Positions 19,293-28,243 are shown, counted from the first letter of the stretch. The stretch is DNA of 64,000 nucleotides from Cytophagales bacterium (GCA_025056215.1 JANWWC010000001.1:806001-870000); one strand, 5' to 3'. Numbers and translations are program-made. The notes: a model not told the origin generated them from the letters alone.

Positions 19293-19727
19293 CTACTGCA
19301 AAGAAGGGGCATTCTCCTGATAGCAACGCGCAAATGTCTTAATTTGTTGAATCATAGAAGCTAATCCGTTCGCTCGGTTCATAGAAAGCATTCCTTTCAG
19401 ACCAATGCGGTCAATAAAAAATAACTCCGTTGATAAAATTTCTTGAGGAGTTCTTCCGTTAAAAATCCGAATCAGTAAACTTACAAGCCCTTTTACTAAT
19501 GTCGAATCGCTATCCGCATCAAAGTAAATGCGATTCTCTTTTAATATAGGAACTAACCAAACCTTTGATTGACAACCTTTTATCAAGTTTTCGTCTTTTC
19601 GATATTCTTCTGGGAAAGGAGGTAGATTTCTTCCTAAATCGATAATATATTGGTATTGGTCGTTTTTGTTTTCAAGAACCTCAAATTCACTAATAATTTC
19701 TTCCTGAATTTCTTGAGTAGTATACAT
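19293..19727 (-). CDS. sufE: SufE-like cysteine desulfuration protein
   Basis: 144 residues, standard SufE size. SufE accepts persulfide sulfur from the cysteine desulfurase SufS and hands it to the SufBCD scaffold. The acceptor Cys is Cys52 in LIKGCQSKVW, in the expected loop after the ENLIKGCQS pattern; the SxLVKGLVSLL and C-terminal SMNRANGLASMI segments also match. No suf operon genes are adjacent, so it is a detached copy. Start ATG 19727 lies 19 bp downstream of a TACTTTTG element on the same strand, consistent with its own promoter. Confidence 0.92.
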   Translation of the reverse strand: MYTTQEIQEEIISEFEVLENKNDQYQYIIDLGRNLPPFPEEYRKDENLIKGCQSKVWLVPILKENRIYFDADSDSTLVKGLVSLLIRIFNGRTPQEILSTELFFIDRIGLKGMLSMNRANGLASMIQQIKTFARCYQENAPSLQ

Positions 19728-19746
19728 AACTTTTACGAAATCTTGA

Positions 19747-19754
19747 CAAAAGTA
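19747..19754 (-). promoter_or_regulatory. Candidate promoter -7 element (TACTTTTG) for sufE
   Basis: On the minus strand this reads TACTTTTG, matching the Bacteroidota -7 consensus TAnnTTTG, and it ends about 19 bases before the sufE ATG. No matching TTTG is present about 19 bases further upstream, so the call rests on the -7 box alone. Confidence 0.35.
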
Positions 19755-19784
19755 ATAAGATAACCCATTTTTACATAGAAAGTT

Positions 19785-20561
19785 TCAAAATTCCTTAGAA
19801 AGGCTAGCACTATCTGTTGAAGGTTGTACATCAAAACTTACTTGAACTCTTTCAATCATTGGAACTACTGTAGGAAATTCTGGTAACGTTACAGATAAAA
19901 AATCTAAGTAGGGACGCTGAATATCTTTCTCCTCCAATTCTAAATACAGAATATTCGGAACTTCTGCTAAAATACTTTTTGCACCCTCTATCACTACCGT
20001 ATCGGGCACGATTCGCACTTCTGATGCTAAATAATACCCTTCTGCTATATCAATTTTTTGAGTATCTACCTGAAGACGAATCGTTTTTCGAACTAATGAA
20101 TCGTAGGCAATCCGAATTGTATCTGTAACTAAAAAATGAACTTTGAACTCTGGCAACGATTCTACAAAAATAGGCATTAAATCATCTTTTGTGAGATAGC
20201 GCACCTGTAAAGGATTCTCAATTTTGATTTCCAGAATTCTCTGATGCAAAGACCACAAATAACGCATCAAAATCCAACCTGTAGCACTTACATTTGCTTT
20301 GATATAAGCAGGAAAAACAGAGAGTTGCGTATAATTGCCAGAAGTACTAAAATGAACAGGAACTTTTATCGTAGTTTGATGAATTTTGTTCAAAGAACGA
20401 AATAACCAGAAAATGCATGCAGTCAGAAAACAAATACTAATCACGCGCCATTCGCTATTCCAAAAACGATAAAATAAAAATCTAATAAATCTCCAAACTT
20501 TAATAGACCCAACATATGCATATCTTAATTTTGCTGATATTCTTATTTGCCGTTCCTTCAT
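19785..20561 (-). CDS. YbbR-like domain protein, membrane-anchored
   Basis: 258 residues. A basic N-terminus is followed by one transmembrane helix (about 38-54, VISICFLTACIFWLF). Then come extracytoplasmic beta-rich repeats of the YbbR type: a KVPVHFSTSG strand, VSATGWILMRY, and further repeats at about 145-245 ending PTVVPMIERVQVSFDV. YbbR/CdaR proteins regulate c-di-AMP cyclase in Firmicutes, but in Bacteroidota the role is not established. The only ATG (20561) makes this gene overlap the start of the divergent gene at 20516 by 46 bp; no alternative ATG, GTG or TTG is present between 20561 and the membrane helix. It lies 57 bp upstream of sufE on the same strand. Confidence 0.75.
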   Translation of the reverse strand: MKERQIRISAKLRYAYVGSIKVWRFIRFLFYRFWNSEWRVISICFLTACIFWLFRSLNKIHQTTIKVPVHFSTSGNYTQLSVFPAYIKANVSATGWILMRYLWSLHQRILEIKIENPLQVRYLTKDDLMPIFVESLPEFKVHFLVTDTIRIAYDSLVRKTIRLQVDTQKIDIAEGYYLASEVRIVPDTVVIEGAKSILAEVPNILYLELEEKDIQRPYLDFLSVTLPEFPTVVPMIERVQVSFDVQPSTDSASLSKEF

Positions 20562-21634
20562 GGGCTCAACTCGACAACCGTTTTTTTGACGATACTATCC
20601 CTACTCACAAAACTACACAAGAGCAACTACATCTTACGATAGATCTGCTCCCTTTTCATAAAAATAATGAATACTTTAATCCGATTGTAGAAGGAAGAAC
20701 ATTTTTCGGTTATCAAGCTTTCCCTAAGCTAATTTGGTATACTTCCCAAAACGTCATCTTAGAGGTAGGAGGATTCTTACAAAAAGACTTCGGAAATCCA
20801 CAATGGAGAACTATCGAGCCTTTCATGCGGTTTTCTTACCGAAAAAACAACTTTCAATTTATCTTCGGAAATTTAGAAGGCGCTTTAACTCATAGACTCA
20901 TAGAACCTCTTTTCAACTTCGAAAGATTGTTCTCTCACCGAACAGAACAAGGTTTGCAATTAAAATGGAACTCTTCTCGTCTTTTTTTAGATACTTGGAT
21001 TGACTGGGAAAAAATGATTTATCCTAACGTTACATTTCAAGAGGAATTCGTCAGTGGCGTAAATGCAGCGCTTGCATTGCTAAACACACCCACTTTAAAA
21101 ATCTCTTCAATTTTACAAGCTATTAACTTTCATCAGGGAGGACAAATCAATCTTCCTGCTCCTCCCGATACTACTACTCCCCCTGCTCGCAATGCTCTCA
21201 ACGCATCTTTAGGCATAGAAAGCTCTTTCATAGATTCTACTGCTTTGTTCTCTCATATTAGATGGAGTCTTTTTAAAGTGCTTTCCGCTCATACTCAAAA
21301 AACTCGCGGCAAGGGTTGGTACGCTACACTCTTACTTTCTACGCGCTTTGGAACTTGGGGTGCAAGCTATTGGAAAGGAATGCACTACGCTACAACCTTG
21401 GGTGGCGAACTTTTTTCTTCTTATTCTTTTGTTCCTGAAAATTTTCTCTATTACGCACCTATCCGAGAAATTGTAATCGTTCGATACATCTTGCCTTTCA
21501 AATTCAATGAAAATGCTTGCTTGCAAGTGCGCACCGAACCTTATTACGACATTTTACAAAAAAAAGCAGAAATTAGCTGGGGAATCTATGTAAGGTTTTT
21601 TATCAACCAGAAACTTTATCAAAAAGTCTTATAA
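20516..21634 (+). CDS. Exported protein of unknown function, possible outer-membrane barrel
   Basis: 372 residues with a clear signal peptide (MHILILLIFLFAVPSWAQ), which fixes the start at 20516 even though this lies inside the 5' end of the divergent YbbR gene. The mature protein is rich in aromatic residues and alternating strands (for example FMRFSYRKNNFQFIFGNLEG and RLFLDTWIDWEKMI) and ends with a strand-like segment near WGIYVRFFINQKLY, as in outer-membrane beta-barrels. No family is recognised. Its 3' end overlaps the convergent EVE-domain gene by 6 bp. Localisation is inferred from composition, not from a known domain. Confidence 0.65.
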   Translation: MHILILLIFLFAVPSWAQLDNRFFDDTIPTHKTTQEQLHLTIDLLPFHKNNEYFNPIVEGRTFFGYQAFPKLIWYTSQNVILEVGGFLQKDFGNPQWRTIEPFMRFSYRKNNFQFIFGNLEGALTHRLIEPLFNFERLFSHRTEQGLQLKWNSSRLFLDTWIDWEKMIYPNVTFQEEFVSGVNAALALLNTPTLKISSILQAINFHQGGQINLPAPPDTTTPPARNALNASLGIESSFIDSTALFSHIRWSLFKVLSAHTQKTRGKGWYATLLLSTRFGTWGASYWKGMHYATTLGGELFSSYSFVPENFLYYAPIREIVIVRYILPFKFNENACLQVRTEPYYDILQKKAEISWGIYVRFFINQKLYQKVL

Positions 21635-22063
21635 AGTAGTTTCAGCCATCTCTAAAATAGTATAAAACTGCTCTTTCGTAAGCGGCATCACCGAAAGGCG
21701 CGGTTGACGAATTAACAGCATATCTTTTAAACGAGGGTCAGATTTCATCTGTGCTAAACTGACAGCACGATGCAAAGATTTATAAGGCTGAAAATCTACT
21801 ACGAACCAATTCCCTTCTCGAGCTGTAGGATCCCGATAAGCCTCGCGAACTACTTGCGCAATTCCTACTATAGCGCGCATTCGATTACTATGGTAAAAAA
21901 AGGCTAAATCGCCTATTTTCATCTTAAGCAGATAGTTGCGCGCCTGAAAATTGCGAACTCCCTCCCACATATCTCGGCCCAAACTGCAAAACTTTTCCCA
22001 CGAATATACATCGGGTTCAGACTTAATGAGCCAGAAGTTTACCTCATTAAAAATTTTTTTCAT
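21629..22063 (-). CDS. EVE-domain protein (thymocyte nuclear protein 1-like)
   Basis: 144 residues from the ATG at 22063; the open frame continues upstream to 22216 but that extension is not conserved-looking and enters degraded DNA. The EVE domain is recognisable from NFWLIKSEPDVYSWEKF at the N-terminus, WEGVRNFQARNYL, GDLAFFYHSN, IVGIAQV and the C-terminal RLSVMPLTKEQF. EVE domains are PUA-like folds predicted to bind modified bases in nucleic acids and are linked to base-modification-dependent restriction or RNA modification. It is a stand-alone EVE, as in many bacteria, so a defence role is only a possibility. It lies next to the gene-poor region with the cas6-like remnant. Confidence 0.9.
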   Translation of the reverse strand: MKKIFNEVNFWLIKSEPDVYSWEKFCSLGRDMWEGVRNFQARNYLLKMKIGDLAFFYHSNRMRAIVGIAQVVREAYRDPTAREGNWFVVDFQPYKSLHRAVSLAQMKSDPRLKDMLLIRQPRLSVMPLTKEQFYTILEMAETTL

Positions 22064-22864
22064 AAACACATACCTTCTAAAATCAGATGAATTATCTAAA
22101 CACTCAGAAATATTTTCACATTTAAGCTTCGAAAATATAAATCCACATGCTAATTTTATTAAGTTGTTCAGAACTTTAAATTTCAAAACGGTGAAACAGA
22201 AAGAAAGCGGCAACATTCAAGGATAAAACAAGCCGAAATCTCATCGCGTATTTTATTTGCAACGCTCAACACAAACGCAATCAGCTATTTTAAACTGAAT
22301 CTCAAGGAATCTCCTACAAAGCTGAAAGATAGACTAGCAATTGAAATTAAAGGATTTAGTCCGAAAGTCACAGAGAAAAGCAGGCTATGAGAAATTTACT
22401 TTAAGAAAAATGATTTCAGTTTTTGCAAACACATTTAAAGTGAAGGCAACGCTAACAGATTGACGCAATAAAAAATATTTAAACTAATGCATACAATATA
22501 CTCCAAACTCTGTTCTGAACAACCATCTTTATAATTCCTAATTTTTCGAACATAATCGAACTTCAATTTTACGAAATATTTTCTACTTGCTCTTACCTTT
22601 ACCAGTTCGAAAAATTACCATCCGATGGAAAAAATTATGCGCCTAAAATATCTTTGCGCACAATTCGATACAGAGATTCTCAACATCATGAGATTGCTGT
22701 TTTTTGAGGTTCAGTACCTGAGAAAATAAGTAAAAACAATCTGCGATATGTTTATTTTTACTTCTTCAGTATAAAAGGATTCAAAAAAATCTACTCCTCT
22801 TTGCTTGAGAGAAGATGTAGAATTTTTTGAAAATCGAGATTAGAACATTCATATTAGCAGTTGA
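22064..22864. other. Gene-poor, apparently decayed region of about 800 bp
   Basis: No intact gene. In the plus frame near 22163-22393 there is a 75-codon open stretch with no ATG and no recognised family, and stops are frequent in all frames elsewhere. No direct repeats with regular spacing (CRISPR), no tRNA and no terminal inverted repeats of an insertion sequence were seen. Given the cas6-like remnant immediately downstream, the region may be eroded accessory DNA. Confidence 0.5.
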
Positions 22865-23158
22865 ATGATTGAAATAAAAATCGCAACACTTGAAATGAGG
22901 CAATATATATTCAACAGTTGGGATAAAAATAAAGCTAGCAACTGGATTGCTCTCAATCAAGATAATAAAGAGTACCAAAAGCTCGGAAGATCAGCCGAAC
23001 AAATTCAGTTCCTCGAAAAGAAACTCATAGAAAATATCCTAAATTTTGCAAAAGGTTTAAACTGGAATGTAGAAAAAAACATCAATTGTATTATTGCAAA
23101 AACAAAGAACGTTAGCCTAGGACATGGCTTAGTAAAATACTACAAAAAACTCTCATAG
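22865..23158 (+). pseudogene. Possible remnant of a Cas6b-type CRISPR RNA endonuclease (C-terminal part)
   Basis: A 97-codon ORF. Its middle (WIALNQDNKEYQKLG, then QFLEKKLIENILNFAKGLNW) resembles, from memory, the C-terminal domain of Bacteroidota Cas6b proteins. There, a W-I-A-L-N-Q-E/D-N phrase is followed by a LEK-L-I-G-N-I-L-S-F-A-K-G phrase. The last residues, NVSLGHGLVKYYKK, resemble the terminal glycine-rich VSLGFG loop of that family. About 50-60 residues that normally lie between these blocks appear to be missing at the TKN junction, and a TGA stands just before the ATG, so the catalytic N-terminal half is absent. No cas genes or arrays are nearby. A small unrelated protein is the alternative. 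Confidence 0.45.
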
Positions 23159-23179
23159 TAAAATTATTTTTATTGTAAT

Positions 23180-26100
23180 ATGAGATTTGTCTGCTTATTG
23201 TATTTGTTTGCGTGGAGTTATCAGTCGATTGCACAAAGTTACAATCCGAATTCGCCTCCTAATACTTATCGAAGCAAGCATAATCCTTATTACTGGAAAA
23301 ATCGACCTGAAGCGCGCGGTACGTGGCAGCAAGATGTTTATTACCAGATTCATGCCACCATTGACGACAGCGCTAATATTATCGAAGGTACTTTTTACCA
23401 ACTCACGTATTGGAATAATTCTCCTTTCAACCTTTATGAACTTTATTTTCATTTGTACGAAAATGCTTTTCAGCCGGGGTCTCATTACCATGCCCTTTGG
23501 GAAGGAAACCGCCGTACTCCTATTTTTGGCAAACAATACGAAAGCAAAGGACTTGGTATCGTCGTACAAAATGTTCGCGTCAACGGGTTAGAAGTAGATA
23601 CAGCCATTGATAATACTATCATGCAAGTAAAACTTAAAGAACCCTTAAAATCGGGAGATTCTTGCGTGATCACAATGCAATTCCGCACTTATTACGATGC
23701 AGGAAGCATGAGAAGGCGTAACAAAATGTTTGAAAGCTATGGATACAAGCATTTTAATGGCTGTCATTGGTATCCTATTATTGCTGTTTATGATGCCAAG
23801 CTCTCTTGGAATACCGACCAGCACTTAGACAAAGAATTTTACGCTAACTTCGGCACGTTCGATGTAACTCTTACCTTTCCACAAGAGTACATCGTAGAAG
23901 CTACAGGTACGTTGCTCAACAAGGAGGAAGTACTGCCAGATACGCTATTAGAAAAGTTAAACATCGAAAACTTTAAGGAAAAACCATGGGGATCTCCTCC
24001 TTCTGTTATTATTCCCAAAGAAAAAGGCAAGATGAAATCATGGCGTTTTTACGCAGAAAATGTTCATAACTTTGCTTTCACTGCCTCGCCTATTTATCGA
24101 ATTGGACGCACCACGTGGCGAAACATAGAAGTTATTTGTGTAGTACAAGAACCTCATGCAAGCCGATGGCAACAGACTCCTTACTATACTGCTGCCCTTA
24201 TCAAGCTATATTCAGAAGATTTTGGTATGTATGCATATCCTAAAATAGTAGTAGCCGATGCGCAAGACGGCATGGAATATCCTATGTTAGTGCTTTGTGG
24301 CGGTCAGTTCCCTTCTCACGCTCCTTTAATTGCCCATGAAGTAGGACATAACTGGTTTTATGGAATGGTAGCGAACAACGAACAATATCGCGCTGCACTC
24401 GATGAGGGACTTACGCAATTCATGACCGTCTGGGCATTAGAACGATTTTTTGGAGAAATTCAATACCCTCAGACCAACAGCAAGTACATCAACCGCTTTA
24501 GAAACCCTTATCGTCATCGCTACTTTCGGCTCTATTACGGATATATCGGAGCAGTCTACGACGGATTTGACTATCCTCTCAATACGCATTCCGCTGACTT
24601 TCGAGGAGCTATTCGGCAAGATGGAGGGTATGGACTTGTTTATTTCAAGTTTGGAACAATGCTTTATAACTTACAATACGTTTTAGGAGAAGAGCTTTTC
24701 TTGCGCGCCATTCGCTATTATTTCGAAAAATGGAAATTCAGACATCCCTATTTTGAAGACTTTCGCCAATCTATTATCGAATACACACAAACAGACCTTA
24801 ATTGGTTTTTTGACCAATGGCTCGAAACCACTAAAATCTGCGATTATTCAATTGAACGCGTAAGAAAACTTAAAAATGATAGTATTCCTTTTCAATACGC
24901 TATTACTTTTAAAAGAAAAGGAGAAATGCAAATGCCTTTGGATGTCAGAATAACAACACGAAGCGGCCTGAAATACAATTACTACATTCCCAACACTTCG
25001 TGGTTCAACAAACAAACGACCGCTTTAAGACTCCCCCCTTGGATTGGTTGGGGAAAAATTCGACCTAAGTATACTGCAGTCGTTTCTTTACCAGAACCGA
25101 TTCAAAACGTTCAAATCGATACCAGCTATCGCTTAGCAGATATAGACCTTACGAATAATAAATGGAAAGGAAACTATCGATTTAAATTTGACAGTCGCGT
25201 TCCTAACGCTCCTGATTGGTATGAATACTCTAACAAGATAAGACCTGATATTTGGTATAATCAATTCGACGGATTCCAAATTGGTCTTCACGCTGAAGGC
25301 GATTATATGAAACAGGATAAAATCTATCGAGCAGATTTGTGGTACAATACGGGCTGGCCACAACAAAATATCCCTGATGAACAAAAGCGACACTTTCATC
25401 CTATAAGTGTTTATTTTAATTATAAAAAACGCATTCTAAGGCGATACCCTACAATGTTTTTTAATAGGCAAACGATGTGGAATGCAGGACTTATCAAGGT
25501 GAGAACGGGCATTGAAAAATTGTTTCAACAACAAGATGCTAAAAATCCGAATACTACTACTGTCAGTTGGCATGCGCAATATATGCGAAGAAATACAGAA
25601 ACGGATAAGAATTACCTATTATATCCTTCTTTGTGGACTATCAGCAGCAATCATTTCTTTCAAGAATGGAGCATAAAGCAAACATACGCTTTCCAAGAAT
25701 GGGAAGGAAAAACGATTTTAAAGTTTCGCACCCCTTTTATTATGTCGAGCTTCAACTATTCATTTATAGAGCTTGAAAGCCAAAACAATAAAGAAATCGG
25801 GAAGTTTCGTTTGCGAACTCGCTTTGTTGGAAGAAGCGGTTTTGGAGATACTCCTATCGAATCCGCTTGGTATATGGGAGGCGCAAACCCAGAACAACTC
25901 ATCGAGAACCGCTTTACACGTGCGGGAGGTTTTATTCCGACTCAATGGCTCAATCCGATCACCTCTTCTAAAAATCCTATTGCCTTTCAGATGGGTGGAG
26001 GTTCTAACGTACGTGGTATGGCTTTGTACCCATTCGCTGCTAATCCTGAAGGCTCTTTTAAAAATTATATCAGCAACTCTGGCATAGGACTATCAGCAGA

Positions 26101-26431
26101 GTTAGATTTCGATAAATACTTTGAATGGAAACCCAAGCTATTTTCTAAGTTTTTGCGAATTCAGCCATATGTATTCGCCGATGCTGGTATTATGCCTCTG
26201 GAGCAAAAGTCATTTTCGCTTACTACCATTTCTCGTTTATTTTCAGGACAATGGCACAAGGCTGCTGATGCAGGAATAGGCAGTATTCTTTACTTCAAAT
26301 TTGGCGATACACTCGAAATCGAACCTCTTCAAATCCGCATTGATATGCCTTTGTGGCTCTACCCTTCTGTAGGTCGGATGTTAGCTCCTCGATGGATCAT
26401 TGGAATAGGAAAAAGTTTTGAAATTCGTTAA
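23180..26431 (+). CDS. M1-family metallopeptidase with C-terminal Omp85-like barrel region
   Basis: 1083 residues with a signal peptide (1-19, ending SIAQ). An M1 aminopeptidase-type N-terminal beta domain and a thermolysin-like catalytic domain span about 40-560. The zinc motif is H386-E-V-G-H390 with third ligand Glu409, exactly 18 residues after the second His; the upstream substrate loop is DGMEYPMLVLCGG. After a linker (about 560-680), residues about 690-1083 look like an outer-membrane barrel. They contain WYNQFDGFQIGLHAEG, alternating aromatic strands, GGGSNVRGMALYPF at about 940-953 (compare the VRGY/F motif of the Omp85/FhaC L6 loop) and a final strand ending GIGKSFEIR. The peptidase assignment is firm; the barrel is inferred. 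It would place the peptidase on the outer membrane. Confidence 0.88.
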   Translation: MRFVCLLYLFAWSYQSIAQSYNPNSPPNTYRSKHNPYYWKNRPEARGTWQQDVYYQIHATIDDSANIIEGTFYQLTYWNNSPFNLYELYFHLYENAFQPGSHYHALWEGNRRTPIFGKQYESKGLGIVVQNVRVNGLEVDTAIDNTIMQVKLKEPLKSGDSCVITMQFRTYYDAGSMRRRNKMFESYGYKHFNGCHWYPIIAVYDAKLSWNTDQHLDKEFYANFGTFDVTLTFPQEYIVEATGTLLNKEEVLPDTLLEKLNIENFKEKPWGSPPSVIIPKEKGKMKSWRFYAENVHNFAFTASPIYRIGRTTWRNIEVICVVQEPHASRWQQTPYYTAALIKLYSEDFGMYAYPKIVVADAQDGMEYPMLVLCGGQFPSHAPLIAHEVGHNWFYGMVANNEQYRAALDEGLTQFMTVWALERFFGEIQYPQTNSKYINRFRNPYRHRYFRLYYGYIGAVYDGFDYPLNTHSADFRGAIRQDGGYGLVYFKFGTMLYNLQYVLGEELFLRAIRYYFEKWKFRHPYFEDFRQSIIEYTQTDLNWFFDQWLETTKICDYSIERVRKLKNDSIPFQYAITFKRKGEMQMPLDVRITTRSGLKYNYYIPNTSWFNKQTTALRLPPWIGWGKIRPKYTAVVSLPEPIQNVQIDTSYRLADIDLTNNKWKGNYRFKFDSRVPNAPDWYEYSNKIRPDIWYNQFDGFQIGLHAEGDYMKQDKIYRADLWYNTGWPQQNIPDEQKRHFHPISVYFNYKKRILRRYPTMFFNRQTMWNAGLIKVRTGIEKLFQQQDAKNPNTTTVSWHAQYMRRNTETDKNYLLYPSLWTISSNHFFQEWSIKQTYAFQEWEGKTILKFRTPFIMSSFNYSFIELESQNNKEIGKFRLRTRFVGRSGFGDTPIESAWYMGGANPEQLIENRFTRAGGFIPTQWLNPITSSKNPIAFQMGGGSNVRGMALYPFAANPEGSFKNYISNSGIGLSAELDFDKYFEWKPKLFSKFLRIQPYVFADAGIMPLEQKSFSLTTISRLFSGQWHKAADAGIGSILYFKFGDTLEIEPLQIRIDMPLWLYPSVGRMLAPRWIIGIGKSFEIR

Positions 26432-26530
26432 AAATTTGTAAGTACATATTACGTTTGTGTTCTTAATCTCAAAAGAAGATTTGCCAATTTGAAATAATTT
26501 CATTTTATTTGTTAAAAAAGAGAAATAAAC

Positions 26531-27280
26531 TTGAAAAAGATATTTTCTTTTTTTAAGCAACTATGGAAGTTGCCTTCTGAAGCAGATTTGAAACTGATTC
26601 AGGCTGTTGAGCGAATCACAGGAAAAAAACCTAAGAATTTACAACTGTATCGCTTAGCCATGATTCACAGCTCAAAGGCCGTCGAAATACGGCAAGGCTT
26701 CAAAGAGTCGAACGAACGTTTAGAATACTTAGGCGATGCGGTGCTGAGTCTGATTGTAGCAGAGTATCTTTTCAAACAATATCCTTTCCACAACGAAGGA
26801 TTTCTTACAGAGATACGCTCTCGCATTGTGAATAGGGAAACTCTCAACCATGTCGCCATCAAGATAGGCTTGCGAGATTTAGTAGACTTCGATGGCAAAC
26901 GCAATCATTCTCACCCTGCTCATAAATCTATCTATGGAGATGCTTTTGAAGCGCTCATCGGAGCAATCTATTTAGATAGAGGATTTCATTTTACACAGCG
27001 TTTTATTATAGAAAAATTACTCCACATTCATTATAATTTAGAAGAAATTATCGAAAACTCTTACAACTACAAGAGCAAAATTATAGAGTGGGCACAAAAA
27101 AACGGCTGTCAGTTACAGTTTCTCATCGACGAATATTTACCAGATGCCAATAGCAAAAATAAGCAATTCAAAGCACAACTCATTTTAGACGGCACTGCTA
27201 TTTCAGAAGGATTCGGGTATAGCAAAAAGAAAGCTTCTCAAGATGCAGCGCGCCGCGCTTGCTATATTCTCATGAATTAA
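26531..27280 (+). CDS. rnc: Ribonuclease III
   Basis: 249 residues. The N-terminal endonuclease domain carries the signature ERLEYLGDAVLSLIVAEYL with its metal-binding acidic residues, then RSRIVNRETL and GDAFEALIGAIYLDRG; the C-terminal double-stranded RNA-binding domain (about 175-248) ends with GYSKKKASQDAARRA. RNase III processes rRNA precursors and other double-stranded RNAs. The only credible start is TTG at 26531, since an in-frame stop lies at 26513 and the next ATG would remove the first helix. The stop codon directly precedes the inverted repeat that serves the convergent fabI gene. Confidence 0.95.
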   Translation: MKKIFSFFKQLWKLPSEADLKLIQAVERITGKKPKNLQLYRLAMIHSSKAVEIRQGFKESNERLEYLGDAVLSLIVAEYLFKQYPFHNEGFLTEIRSRIVNRETLNHVAIKIGLRDLVDFDGKRNHSHPAHKSIYGDAFEALIGAIYLDRGFHFTQRFIIEKLLHIHYNLEEIIENSYNYKSKIIEWAQKNGCQLQFLIDEYLPDANSKNKQFKAQLILDGTAISEGFGYSKKKASQDAARRACYILMN

Positions 27281-27287
27281 AAAAAAA

Positions 27288-27322
27288 CAATCACAATAAA
27301 TTTTGAGCGTTTATTGTGATTG
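27288..27322 (-). terminator. Rho-independent terminator of fabI
   Basis: A perfect 13-bp inverted repeat (arms 27288-27300 and 27310-27322, 9-base loop) lies between the convergent rnc and fabI stops. On the minus strand it is followed by a run of nine T, so it is a textbook terminator for fabI. On the plus strand the trailing bases are not T-rich, so it should act poorly for rnc. Confidence 0.85.
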
Positions 27323-27332
27323 CAAAAAGTTG

Positions 27333-28145
27333 TTACTTGCTCAAACTATCTACAATTTCTTGTGCAATACCAGTAGAAGAAAAACCGCCGTCATGATAAA
27401 GATTTTGCATGGTTACTTTGCGGGTCAAGTCGCTAAAAAGCGTAATACAGTAGTCAGCACACTCATCAGCCGTAGCGTTGCCAAGAGGCGACATAGTTTC
27501 GGCATACTTCATAAAAGCTTCAAAGCCTGAAATGCCTTTTCCAGCAGTTGTAACGGTAGGAGATTGTGAGACTGTATTTACACGAACTTTGCGAAACTTT
27601 CCATAATGGTATCCAAAACTCCTTGCAATTGATTCGAGCATTGCTTTTGCTTCTGCCATATCTGTATAATCTGGAAAAACGCGCTGCGCTGCAATATAAG
27701 AAAGCGCCACAACCGAACCATATTCGTTGATCGCATCCATCTTGTAGGCTGTTTGCAACATTTTATGAAAAGAAAGCGCCGAAACATCTAATGTTTTTAC
27801 AAACCAATCGTAATTCAGGTCGTAGTAAGGTTTCTCTTTTCGAATGTTGGGACTCATGCCAATGGAATGCAATAAAAAATCGAACTTACCTCCAAATCGC
27901 TCCATTGTAGTTCGATAGAGCTTTTCAATATCTTCTACTACTGTAGCATCTGCTGGTACGACGATAGTATTACAAATTGTTGCTAATTCATTAATTTTTC
28001 CCATGCGCATGGCAATGGGTGCGTTAGTCAACACAATCTCTGCACCTTCTTCATAAGCGCGCATCGCTACTTTCCAAGCAATAGAATTTTCGTCGAGAGC
28101 ACCTGTAATGATTCCTTTTTTTCCTTTTAATAATCCGTAAGGCAT
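27333..28145 (-). CDS. fabI: Enoyl-[acyl-carrier-protein] reductase (NADH), FabI type
   Basis: 270 residues from the ATG at 28145; the frame is open upstream to 28223 but those 26 codons are not part of the family. FabI catalyses the last reduction in each round of fatty-acid elongation. It is a short-chain dehydrogenase variant: GKKGIITGALDENSIAW is the nucleotide loop, HSIGMSP follows the cofactor strand, and the catalytic Tyr and Lys are seen in the FabI-type spacing Y-x6-K within DYTDMAEAKAML. The C-terminal VTMQNLYHDGGFSSTG is also typical. It is divergent from the DUF2520 gene across a 98-bp gap that must hold both promoters. Confidence 0.95.
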   Translation of the reverse strand: MPYGLLKGKKGIITGALDENSIAWKVAMRAYEEGAEIVLTNAPIAMRMGKINELATICNTIVVPADATVVEDIEKLYRTTMERFGGKFDFLLHSIGMSPNIRKEKPYYDLNYDWFVKTLDVSALSFHKMLQTAYKMDAINEYGSVVALSYIAAQRVFPDYTDMAEAKAMLESIARSFGYHYGKFRKVRVNTVSQSPTVTTAGKGISGFEAFMKYAETMSPLGNATADECADYCITLFSDLTRKVTMQNLYHDGGFSSTGIAQEIVDSLSK

Positions 28146-28243
28146 AGTTGTAAGTGTTTTTAAAATGAAAAACCTATAAAAAAATTCTTTCCTCCAAATA
28201 TCATGTAATATTTGCATATTCAAATCATTTGAACAGAAACTTT

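Noticed and set aside
22064-22864. CRISPR array near the cas6-like remnant
   Set aside because: No regularly spaced direct repeats of 25-40 bp were found.
23187-23591. Alternative 134-codon ORF inside the M1 peptidase gene
   Set aside because: It is a frame shadow of the peptidase; the other frame carries the signal peptide and domain motifs.
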